Below, piece after piece: positions 8,451-13,148 of a stretch of DNA of 24,718 bases. The position numbers were made by a program, and so were the translations under genes. Source of the DNA: a virus; the IMG/VR virus record IMGVR_UViG_3300030451_000383, positions 23,071-47,788 of that record. The stretch is one strand, 5' to 3'. The notes beneath the pieces were generated by a model. The model saw only the letters and a list, made by a program, of their open reading frames with translations, did no database searches and was not told the DNA's origin. How positions within the stretch are numbered: the stretch's first letter is position 1; every line of letters begins with the position of its first letter.

Positions 8451-8648
8451 TTATTTGTAGCCTCCTCCTTTGGCTTTGTATTGTTTAGCTAACATCTGGG
8501 CTTTTCGAGCAGACCATTGCCCGGGTTTACCTCCTTTAGAACCAGCTTTGATTCTCTCGAAAAGCCTCTTACGCATAGTTGGTTTAGTATAATTACCAGC
8601 TTTATTAACTGTAGACTTTTTCTTAGTCTTTCTTTTTTTTACTACCAT
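8451..8648 (-). CDS. Small very basic phage protein (65 aa)
   Basis: 65 residues, rich in Lys and Arg, starting MVVKKRKTKKKSTVNKAGNY and ending AKQYKAKGGGYK. The core TKPTMRKRLFERIKAGSKGG followed by KPGQWSARKAQMLAKQYKAK matches a small family I recall as common in marine phage structural regions, function unknown. The charge suggests nucleic acid binding. The ribosome site AAAGGAG is 7 bases upstream. The gene overlaps the 57-residue gene before it by 26 bases in another frame. Confidence 0.8.
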   Translation of the reverse strand: MVVKKRKTKKKSTVNKAGNYTKPTMRKRLFERIKAGSKGGKPGQWSARKAQMLAKQYKAKGGGYK

Positions 8649-8796
8649 TTTTTTCTCCTTTCTTAAAAATCATATCCCAGTTTTTGTCAAACTCTTCACG
8701 AGTAACATTTCCGGGTTTACCTTGGTTTCTTCTCATAGACAATCTACCTTTTTGTTTATGAAGTGCTTTAAATTTAAGATTTCCTAAATGTGGCAT
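8623..8796 (-). CDS. Small basic protein (57 aa)
   Basis: 57 residues starting MPHLGNLKFKALHKQKGRLS, with REEFDKNWDMIFKKGE near the end and a Lys-rich tail. It fills the gap between iscU (3 bases upstream) and the 65-residue gene (26-base overlap), so the region has no unused space. A weak GGA lies upstream of the ATG. No family recognised beyond a general likeness to small basic virion-region proteins. The frame is supported by fit with its neighbours rather than by a motif. Confidence 0.6.
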   Translation of the reverse strand: MPHLGNLKFKALHKQKGRLSMRRNQGKPGNVTREEFDKNWDMIFKKGEKNGSKKKKD

Positions 8797-8799
8797 TTT

Positions 8800-9234
8800 T
8801 TACATTCCATTGTGAGGATATAAATAATTATGTCTTCTATGAGTTATTTTTTCTTCCCAGTTTTCTATTGCTTTACGAATACTATCTTCTGCTAGTACAC
8901 TACAATGCAATTTAATTGGTGGTAATTCTAATGCAGAAGCTATGTCTTTATCTTTAATAAGTTTAGCTTCTTCTATAGTTTTACCTTTTAACATATCTAC
9001 AAACATTGTAGAAGATGCGATTGCACTTCCACAGCCATATGTTTTAAATTTGACATCTTCTATAATATTATCTTTTAATTTTATTTGTAGTTTCATAACA
9101 TCACCACATGCAGGAGAACCTGTCATTCCTGTAGCAACATTAGGGTCTTTAGGGTCAAACCTTCCAACAGAATGTTTTGCTGGATTGTTTAAAACACTCT
9201 CAAACCTATCAACTACTTTTTGTGAATATGCCAT
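8800..9234 (-). CDS. iscU: IscU-type Fe-S cluster scaffold protein
   Basis: 144 residues that align along nearly the full length with bacterial IscU. MAYSQKVVDRFE at the start, SPACGDVMKLQIK at 40-52, KFKTYGCGSAIASS at 62-75 and ELPPIKLHCSVLAEDSI at 103-119 are close to E. coli IscU as I recall it. The cluster ligands are present: C43, D45, C68, H110 and C111, as is LPPIK, the HscA chaperone-binding motif (LPPVK in E. coli). IscU holds nascent Fe-S clusters made by the IscS desulfurase and passes them on. About ten residues are inserted near residue 14 and a 15-residue tail is added. No IscS, HscA or ferredoxin is seen nearby, so it would use host partners. It lies in the virion arm between small basic protein genes and starts in a TAATG overlap. 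Confidence 0.95.
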   Translation of the reverse strand: MAYSQKVVDRFESVLNNPAKHSVGRFDPKDPNVATGMTGSPACGDVMKLQIKLKDNIIEDVKFKTYGCGSAIASSTMFVDMLKGKTIEEAKLIKDKDIASALELPPIKLHCSVLAEDSIRKAIENWEEKITHRRHNYLYPHNGM

Positions 9235-9311
9235 TATCTAAATAGTTTCCATACTTTATTTATTCTTCCACACTTCATAAACTTGTGTAGTTTATTAAAT
9301 AATCTTACCAT
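9234..9311 (-). CDS. Possible 25-aa basic peptide coupled to iscU
   Basis: A 25-codon frame starts at the stop of the 96-residue gene and ends in a TAATG overlap with the iscU start. The product begins MVRLFNKLHKFMKCGRINK and is strongly basic and amphipathic. iscU has no clear ribosome site, so this frame could deliver ribosomes to it. The exact head-to-tail overlaps on both sides favour real translation; the function of the peptide is unknown. Confidence 0.5.
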   Translation of the reverse strand: MVRLFNKLHKFMKCGRINKVWKLFR

Positions 9312-9595
9312 TTTACTCTATTTGCCCAATATGCTGCAGACATTACTCCTTTAGCAATATTTTTAGCATGTCTAGCTTTAAAAGACTTTCTTTTCTTTTT
9401 CATTTTACTTGATTCACCTGCTTTAGGTTTACCAGCAGTTTTTGCACCCTGTTGTCCAAATCTAATAGTTTTAATTTTGTCGCCTGATTTAGCAACAACA
9501 ATATGAGATTTAGTAGGATGTCCGGGAGTACGCTTGGGTTTATTAAAACCACTTACTCCTGCTCTTGCGAGTCTTGGGTCTTTCTTTTTAGCCAT
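9305..9595 (-). CDS. Small basic protein, DUF6321-like (96 aa)
   Basis: 96 residues, about a quarter Lys and Arg. The segments LARAGVSGFNKPKRTPGHPT, VVAKSGDKIKTIRFGQQGAK and KKKRKSFKARHAKNIAKGVM followed by SAAYWANRVKW form a pattern I recall as DUF6321, found in marine phages. The Lys/Arg-rich C-terminus suggests binding to nucleic acid, but the role is unknown. The ATG overlaps the stop of the 67-residue gene by one base, so the two are likely coupled. Confidence 0.8.
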   Translation of the reverse strand: MAKKKDPRLARAGVSGFNKPKRTPGHPTKSHIVVAKSGDKIKTIRFGQQGAKTAGKPKAGESSKMKKKRKSFKARHAKNIAKGVMSAAYWANRVKW

Positions 9596-9798
9596 TAGTG
9601 TATTGTCCTTTTATTTTCTGGTTCTACTGTAGTAGGGTAAGAAATATCATCATTAACAACAATATTTTCTAGTTCTCCTACGACAACCAATCCATTCTTA
9701 TTAGCTGCTAACTCAGCTTGTTCTAAAGTTGCAGCAATAATATTTGGTCCTGTATAAACATTACCATATATTTCTAGTTCTGTCAAGTATATCTTCAC
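9595..9798 (-). CDS. Hypothetical protein (67 aa), GTG start
   Basis: 67 residues starting with GTG, which overlaps the TGA of the membrane peptide gene upstream (GTGA). The sequence MKIYLTELEIYGNVYTGPNI and AATLEQAELAANKNGLVVVG suggests a small alpha/beta domain. No cysteines or membrane segment. The overlapping start and lack of a ribosome site point to coupled translation with the upstream peptide. No function recognised. Confidence 0.7.
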   Translation of the reverse strand: MKIYLTELEIYGNVYTGPNIIAATLEQAELAANKNGLVVVGELENIVVNDDISYPTTVEPENKRTIH

Positions 9799-9908
9799 AA
9801 TGAATGAAGTATACCTTTACCTATAATCCAACCGACTAAAAACCAAACACAAAACCATACTGGATGGTCTTGAGCAAACTGCCATATTTCATTCAGATAG
9901 TTCTTCAT
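9795..9908 (-). CDS. Small membrane protein (37 aa)
   Basis: A 37-codon frame starts within the last codons of the small terminase gene and ends in a GTGA overlap with the 67-residue gene. The product has a short polar start (MKNYLNEIWQFAQDHP) and a Trp-rich hydrophobic helix (VWFCVWFLVGWIIGKGI), a typical one-span membrane protein. The tight overlaps on both sides and the hydrophobic core make it a convincing gene despite its size. Possible roles are lysis or membrane modification; none is shown. Confidence 0.65.
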   Translation of the reverse strand: MKNYLNEIWQFAQDHPVWFCVWFLVGWIIGKGILHSL

Positions 9909-10296
9909 AGTCTGTCACATCTATAGTTTCTTTTTCTGGTAGTATAAATATACCACCTTGAACATTATGATTTACATCTAATCGTTCTTTTTTACCTAAA
10001 CCAACTCTGTCAAGTATTGTTTGAGCTGCTTGTAGCTTTACATTAGCTTGAGGTAGTGGTTTATTACTTTCTAATACTTCAACAAGTTTAAAAGCTGCAG
10101 AAGGGGCTTCCTTTGCAAGTACATCAGAGGCTAAATCTACTATTTCATGTTTAAGACTTTTAATTACTTGGTAGTGATTTCCTTGGTAGCCTGCAAGCTC
10201 TGCCGAAAGTTTAAGATTTCCTTTAGTCTCTATAAGACTATTTAGAAATAATTCTTGTTTTTCTGTTAGTTTTCTTTTTGTTGTAGGTAAAGACAT
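9889..10296 (-). CDS. terS: Terminase small subunit
   Basis: 135 residues. An N-terminal helix-turn-helix-like region (LTEKQELFLNSLIETKGNLK, then LSAELAGYQG) is followed by a helical stretch with APSAAFKLVEVLES and NVKLQAAQTILDRVGLGKKE. The latter is a recurrent pattern in small terminase subunits, which recognise the packaging site and load the large subunit. It is the first gene of the leftward arm. The ATG sits six bases after a perfect TATAAT, which places the transcript start on or next to the ATG; there is no Shine-Dalgarno site, so translation is probably leaderless. Confidence 0.8.
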   Translation of the reverse strand: MSLPTTKRKLTEKQELFLNSLIETKGNLKLSAELAGYQGNHYQVIKSLKHEIVDLASDVLAKEAPSAAFKLVEVLESNKPLPQANVKLQAAQTILDRVGLGKKERLDVNHNVQGGIFILPEKETIDVTDYEELSE

Positions 10297-10302
10297 ATAA
10301 AT

Positions 10303-10331
10303 ATTATATACTTAAATGGGGCATTTGTCAA
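10303..10331 (-). promoter_or_regulatory. Consensus sigma-70 promoter of the leftward virion arm
   Basis: On the minus strand TTGACA (10331-10326), a 17-base spacer and TATAAT (10308-10303) match the consensus fully. The expected +1 is near 10296, the A of the small-terminase ATG. It is the only strong promoter seen upstream of the packaging and virion genes, which suggests they are read by host RNA polymerase. Confidence 0.85.
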
Positions 10332-10356
10332 GTATTTAAAATAATTAATAAAAGAC

Positions 10357-10385
10357 TTGACAAAATGCTTTTTAATCTATATAAT
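10357..10385 (+). promoter_or_regulatory. Consensus sigma-70 promoter facing right into the non-coding region
   Basis: TTGACA (10357-10362), a 17-base spacer and TATAAT (10380-10385) match the consensus fully. It is divergent from the left-arm promoter, with the two -35 boxes about 25 bases apart, so one protein bound here could affect both. The transcript would start near 10392 and run into a region with no rightward gene for more than 1 kb. Confidence 0.85.
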
Positions 10386-10448
10386 AAGATTAAGTCTGCC
10401 GGGGGTTAAATACATAACCTATAGAGCTGTCCAGCTCTACTTAGCCCC

Positions 10449-10631
10449 TGTGAAGTTTCCAATTAAAAATAGCACAAAATGTTCGACCAGTACATATATA
10501 TATAGGTAGGGGTGGGGTGGCTCTTGCCCCGTGCCTGACAAACTTTAAAAAGTTTGACAAACTTAACAAATCTCTGCAGAAACCTGTTGGGTAAAGTCTA
10601 TAAAGACTTTAAAGACTTGTGAAGTTTCCAA
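10449..10631 (+). repeat. 14-base direct repeat in the non-coding region
   Basis: TGTGAAGTTTCCAA occurs at 10449-10462 and again at 10618-10631, 169 bases apart. Both copies follow a C/T-rich or hairpin segment. The repeat may be a protein-binding site or part of repeated RNA modules. Confidence 0.7.
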
Positions 10632-10753
10632 GATTTGTAGGGTAAATGTGTCGGCATTTTATAACTATTCTAACTCCAAAGAGTTAAGCAGTCTATAACG
10701 ACATAACAAGGCTTTACAGACCATTTAAGCATAGCTAAATGGTATCCTGTGCA

Positions 10754-10860
10754 GTATGTATTTGAGTTCGTATGAAAGCTCTAAAGAGCTTCGCGTAAAC
10801 TTGATGTGTATGTATTGTTCTCATAGGAAAACTCTAAAGAGTTTCGCAGGAGAATGTGTA
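10754..10860 (+). repeat. Tandem hairpin units with compensatory changes
   Basis: Two similar units, 10754-10810 and 10808-10860, share GTATGTATT, a hairpin with a CTCTAAAGAG core, TTCGC right after it, and a TGTGTA end. The stem is AAGCTCT/AGAGCTT in unit 1 and AAACTCT/AGAGTTT in unit 2, a G-C to A-T exchange that keeps the pair. The flanks also pair differently but in the same place: AGTT/AACT in unit 1 and TTCTC/GAGAA in unit 2. This points to selection for RNA structure. Confidence 0.65.
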
Positions 10861-10864
10861 GGAT

Positions 10865-10890
10865 AAAAAAAACCCCTGTGAATACAGGGG
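10865..10890 (-). terminator. Intrinsic terminator of the leftward 93-aa gene
   Basis: On the minus strand CCCCTGT, a four-base loop and ACAGGGG form a perfect seven-pair GC-rich stem followed by eight T. It lies 25 bases after the stop of the 93-residue gene. In the plus direction the stem is followed by CTTTCAG, so it should stop mainly leftward transcription and keep it out of the hairpin region. Confidence 0.85.
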
Positions 10891-10915
10891 CTTTCAGCTA
10901 GGGAGCTAGGTAGGA

Positions 10916-11197
10916 TTAACCAATGTTTACAAGTTTCTTGTAAGACCTCATTGCTTTCAAATCTGCACTAGGCAAAGCCTTCATGCTTAAGATTTTAGCG
11001 ACTTGACCTTGAGAAAGTGGAGCTTTCTTGTCATTCAATCTTGAGAGGTAATGACCATGAATAGTTCCCCATTTGATGTCCTTTGGACATTTTGGAGAAT
11101 TACTGAACTGCGAAGCAATCTTTCTGACCATTCTGTAGCTTGCTACAGCTTTAGGGTTGTCAACAGTAAACGAAGTTTTAGCATTTGAATTTGCCAT
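10916..11197 (-). CDS. Hypothetical protein (93 aa), monocistronic
   Basis: 93 residues, basic, starting MANSNAKTSFTVDNPKAVAS, with PLSQGQVAKILSMKALPSAD near the C-terminus, which could be a small helix-turn-helix. The gene stands alone: a promoter-like pair lies about 60 bases upstream, AAGGA is 9 bases before the ATG, and a strong terminator follows. Such a unit between the divergent arms often encodes a regulator or an early host-takeover protein, but no family is recognised and the role is inference. Confidence 0.75.
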   Translation of the reverse strand: MANSNAKTSFTVDNPKAVASYRMVRKIASQFSNSPKCPKDIKWGTIHGHYLSRLNDKKAPLSQGQVAKILSMKALPSADLKAMRSYKKLVNIG

Positions 11198-11579
11198 AAT
11201 TTTTTTCCTTGCTCCTTTGGAGCATTTTGCTAGGGCGACATTGCCAAAGCTCTTACATAGTAATCCAGCTAACTCTCATTTGTCAAACTCTTTCTCGTGC
11301 GTGATTGTCACGCGTAGAATAATATTCTTCCTGCGACAACAGGCGAAGAAAGTAAAATCACCAAATTTTCAGTCAAAAAAATCAACGAACAATCGAAATA
11401 TTACACATAAAGCATACATACACCTGTATAAAATTTACAAGCTTGGCAGATATGGGATAGGCTAACTAAATTTTACGCGTAAAACACATAAAATATACAT
11501 ATAAAACGCATAAAGTTTATGTATAAATTTGTATTTACACATCTGCCCATAATTAAAATCTTATACTTGCGTTTCCTAC
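11198..11579. other. AT-rich non-coding region with palindrome and short repeats
   Basis: No convincing gene. It holds the leftward promoter at 11257-11286, a hairpin GCGTGA/TCACGC at 11299-11313, and the perfect 14-base palindrome TTTTACGCGTAAAA at 11471-11484. A partial ACACATAAA at 11403-11411 and two copies of AAAACRCATAAA at 11481-11492 and 11503-11514 occur here; another full copy lies at 12083-12094. These could be operator sites for a phage regulator or replication-initiation repeats. A plus-strand reading frame over 11157-11465 was judged spurious. Confidence 0.5.
11257..11286 (-). promoter_or_regulatory. Promoter of the 93-aa gene
   Basis: On the minus strand TTGACA (11286-11281), an 18-base spacer and TACTAT (11262-11257, four of six matches) precede the 93-residue gene. 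The transcript would have a leader of about 55 bases containing GCTCCAAAGGAGC, a small hairpin just before the ribosome site. Confidence 0.6.
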
Positions 11580-11619
11580 TTGACAACAATTCAACAATCC
11601 GTATAATTGATAGGGCAAT
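11580..11619 (+). promoter_or_regulatory. Early sigma-70 promoter with GGGCAAT start element
   Basis: TTGACA (11580-11585), a 16-base spacer and TATAAT (11602-11607) are followed by GGGCAAT at 11613-11619. The GGGCAAT begins exactly 33 bases after the first base of the -35 box, as in three other promoters of this arm. It should start the message for the 22-residue and 118-residue proteins. Confidence 0.85.
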
Positions 11620-11659
11620 CGGCAATGAGGTCGGTTGCAACATTTTGGAGATTTCGATT

Positions 11660-11728
11660 ATGGAAATTATTTTTGGATTTTTATTTGTTCTTGGCTTCGT
11701 GCTTTATACTTTATGGTTGGTGTCCTAA
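11660..11728 (+). CDS. 22-aa membrane microprotein
   Basis: A 22-codon frame with a GGAG site 9 bases before its ATG. The product is almost entirely hydrophobic (MEIIFGFLFVLGFVLYTLW and three more residues), one membrane helix. Its TAA overlaps the ATG of the next gene (TAATG). It is the first frame after an early consensus promoter, so it would be made at once after infection. It may act in the membrane or mainly as a coupling leader. Confidence 0.6.
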   Translation: MEIIFGFLFVLGFVLYTLWLVS

Positions 11729-12084
11729 TGGAAAATTTAGTTCATGCAATTAGCGAAACTCGTATGAAAAGGCTTTTGAACCCTCAAATGTCTGACCATT
11801 TTTATACAGGTTTCAATGGAAAATATGGCTATCGCTTTTATGAAATAAAGGTTGGTAGAAAATGGGTTTACATGAAAAGTAAAGCACATAAAGTTAGAAT
11901 GCCTTTGGCAAAATTTAAGATTAGAGCTTTTCTGCAATGGCGAAAAGATAGTATGGTTCATGCTTCATGCAAACAATATGAAATCACAGGTAAATATTCC
12001 AGACCTAGAGCATGGTGGAAAGATTACGGATTTACATATAACCCTAAATACTTTGAGTATGACCGAAGCAGATTAGCTTGGTAA
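11728..12084 (+). CDS. Hypothetical early protein (118 aa)
   Basis: 118 residues, basic and rich in aromatic residues (for example GYRFYEIKVGRKWVYMKSKA and SRPRAWWKDYGFTYNPKYFE). No family recognised. I chose the ATG at 11728 because it overlaps the stop of the membrane microprotein; the frame is open further upstream but those codons cover the microprotein. High Lys/Arg and Trp/Tyr content would suit binding to nucleic acid or to a host protein. Confidence 0.75.
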   Translation: MENLVHAISETRMKRLLNPQMSDHFYTGFNGKYGYRFYEIKVGRKWVYMKSKAHKVRMPLAKFKIRAFLQWRKDSMVHASCKQYEITGKYSRPRAWWKDYGFTYNPKYFEYDRSRLAW

Positions 12085-12108
12085 AACACATAAATAATAA
12101 ATTTACAT

Positions 12109-12160
12109 GCCCTGTTCCTCTTGACTTCGCTTCTAGCAACTGTTAGTGTAATGGGGCAAT
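12109..12160 (+). promoter_or_regulatory. Early promoter with GGGCAAT element, weak -10
   Basis: TTGACT (12121-12126), then TAGTGT with 17-base spacing (12144-12149) and GGGCAAT at 12154-12160, again 33 bases from the -35 start. GCCCTG lies upstream of the -35 box at 12109-12114. The first 20 bases are identical to those of the promoter at 12981, so one is a duplicate of the other. The -10 matches only half of the consensus. Confidence 0.6.
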
Positions 12161-12194
12161 TAACCAACTGCCGATTGTGGCAAGGAGAAAAATT

Positions 12195-12416
12195 ATGGCG
12201 ATAGCCGTTGACAAACAAAAAGCTGATGAGCTTGAGTACTACACAGACCTTGAAAGCCTTGAGGTTAGGTTTGATGAAATAAAACATGATGAGTATATGG
12301 ACTGCTCTGATGAAAGTCTTGTAGAACAAGACTACCTAGATACTATGGAGTTCTGTTTAGAACTAGAAGCGAATGAAATTATTGATGATGAACAATTTGA
12401 TTATTTGGAGATATAA
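12195..12416 (+). CDS. Hypothetical acidic early protein (73 aa)
   Basis: 73 residues, strongly acidic (for example DCSDESLVEQDYLDTMEF and EANEIIDDEQFDYLEI). A GTG codon lies in frame at 12177, but GGAG at 12184-12187 points to the ATG at 12195. It is the first gene after the 12121 promoter. Small acidic early phage proteins often mimic DNA or bind host enzymes; no family is recognised here. Confidence 0.75.
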   Translation: MAIAVDKQKADELEYYTDLESLEVRFDEIKHDEYMDCSDESLVEQDYLDTMEFCLELEANEIIDDEQFDYLEI

Positions 12417-12419
12417 ATT

Positions 12420-12698
12420 ATGAAAAAACCTTGCGAAAATCCTAATGGTAAATTTTTGAATGCTGTCATTGAAGATAGTAAACGCAGAAAATCTATAAAA
12501 TTTAACAGTCTTGACAAGGCTAAAAGATACCTTAAATCAAAGAGTTATAGGTTTCGTGAAGCCTACAACCACAAAGAAGAAAGGTGTATGCTTTATTCAA
12601 GCTGGAAATTTGGGTGGGTAAAAGTGTCCTCATGCAAAGATTACCTAAATGACACCACAATGGAACAGGGAACTGTTTGGAAAATAATTAAAATATAG
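12420..12698 (+). CDS. Hypothetical early protein (92 aa)
   Basis: 92 residues, basic, with FNSLDKAKRYLKSKSYRFRE and MLYSSWKFGWVKVSSCKDYL. It begins three bases after the preceding stop, with GGAG about 11 bases upstream. A short alpha/beta fold is likely. No known family or motif recognised. Same transcription unit as its neighbours. Confidence 0.7.
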   Translation: MKKPCENPNGKFLNAVIEDSKRRKSIKFNSLDKAKRYLKSKSYRFREAYNHKEERCMLYSSWKFGWVKVSSCKDYLNDTTMEQGTVWKIIKI

Positions 12699-12707
12699 GA
12701 GTAAACT

Positions 12708-12971
12708 ATGGAAAATGAAATGACATATAAAAAATTTATGCAATTACTACATAAAGTTAGACAAGAAGCTGATACAGTAGAAGAAGCATTTGAAAATACA
12801 GATAAATTATTATATAATATTTTAGATAGAGATGATGTAATTAATTTAGTATTAGAATGTTTAACAATAATAGCTCAAAGCGATATACCTATAGAGATAC
12901 TAGAAAATCCTTATGGTGTATTAGATGTCAAAAAAGAGGATAAAAAACCTGATTTAAAAATCGTGCATTAA
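12708..12971 (+). CDS. Hypothetical early protein (87 aa)
   Basis: 87 residues, mostly helical and acidic, starting MENEMTYKKFMQLLHKVRQE, with the apolar segment VINLVLECLTIIAQSDIPIE. GGAG lies 7 bases before the ATG. It is the last gene before the second copy of the duplicated promoter. No family recognised. Confidence 0.7.
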   Translation: MENEMTYKKFMQLLHKVRQEADTVEEAFENTDKLLYNILDRDDVINLVLECLTIIAQSDIPIEILENPYGVLDVKKEDKKPDLKIVH

Positions 12972-12980
12972 ATATTATAC

Positions 12981-13032
12981 GCCCTGTTCCTCTTGACTTC
13001 CGTTTGGATTTGTGCATAATGGTAGGGGCAAT
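12981..13032 (+). promoter_or_regulatory. Early promoter, duplicate of the one at 12109
   Basis: TTGACT (12993-12998), a 16-base spacer and CATAAT (13015-13020), then GGGCAAT at 13026-13032, 33 bases from the -35 start. GCCCTG is at 12981-12986. Bases 12981-13000 are identical to 12109-12128. It should start the RNA that includes the structured leader and the 102-residue gene. Confidence 0.75.
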
Positions 13033-13148
13033 CAAGCAGGGTAGCTTGGTTCATAACAAAAAAACAGTCCTAAACTGTGGAGTATTTAGGCAGGTCTAAC
13101 GGGAAACTCCCTGATTAAATTGTTTCCCACTTATCTTGGAGATATTTT
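13030..13148 (+). promoter_or_regulatory. Structured 5' leader with possible pseudoknot
   Basis: Three hairpins stand in a row: AATCAAGC/GCTTGGTT at 13030-13051 (one G-U pair), ACAGT/ACTGT at 13064-13078, and GGGAAAC/GTTTCCC at 13101-13128. The loop of the second, CCTAA, is fully complementary to TTAGG at 13086-13090, which would give an H-type pseudoknot or a competing hairpin. The ribosome site GGAG follows the third hairpin. This could control stability or translation of the next gene. Confidence 0.5.

Larger units (their letters stand above)
10386..10864 (+). ncRNA. Candidate structured non-coding RNA downstream of the rightward promoter
   Basis: No gene is visible on either strand in these 479 bases. 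Short perfect inverted repeats follow one another: TAGAGCT/AGCTCTA at 10422-10439, AAACTTT/AAAGTTT at 10540-10555, AAAGTCT/AGACTTT at 10593-10610, TAACTC/GAGTTA at 10671-10686, ACCATTTA/TAAATGGT at 10720-10743, AAGCTCT/AGAGCTT at 10776-10791 and AAACTCT/AGAGTTT at 10829-10844. A G-rich run at 10505-10520 could pair with CCCC at 10527-10530 or form a two-layer quadruplex. With a perfect promoter at its head this looks like an expressed structured RNA. Protein-binding sites or a replication or packaging region are alternatives. The 3' end is not defined. Confidence 0.45.

Noticed and set aside
10386-10864. tRNA or CRISPR array in the hairpin-rich region
   Set aside because: The hairpins are short, differ in sequence and spacing, and no cloverleaf, T-loop or regular repeat-spacer pattern is present.
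11157-11465. Plus-strand open frame of about 100 codons opposite the 93-residue gene
   Set aside because: It starts antisense to a gene with promoter, ribosome site and terminator, has no ribosome site, and its sequence looks random.
12791-12819. TTGAAA-17-TATAAT inside the 87-residue gene
   Set aside because: It falls in very AT-rich coding sequence between closely spaced genes, lacks the GGGCAAT element, and the 12993 promoter lies a short way downstream; chance is a good explanation.
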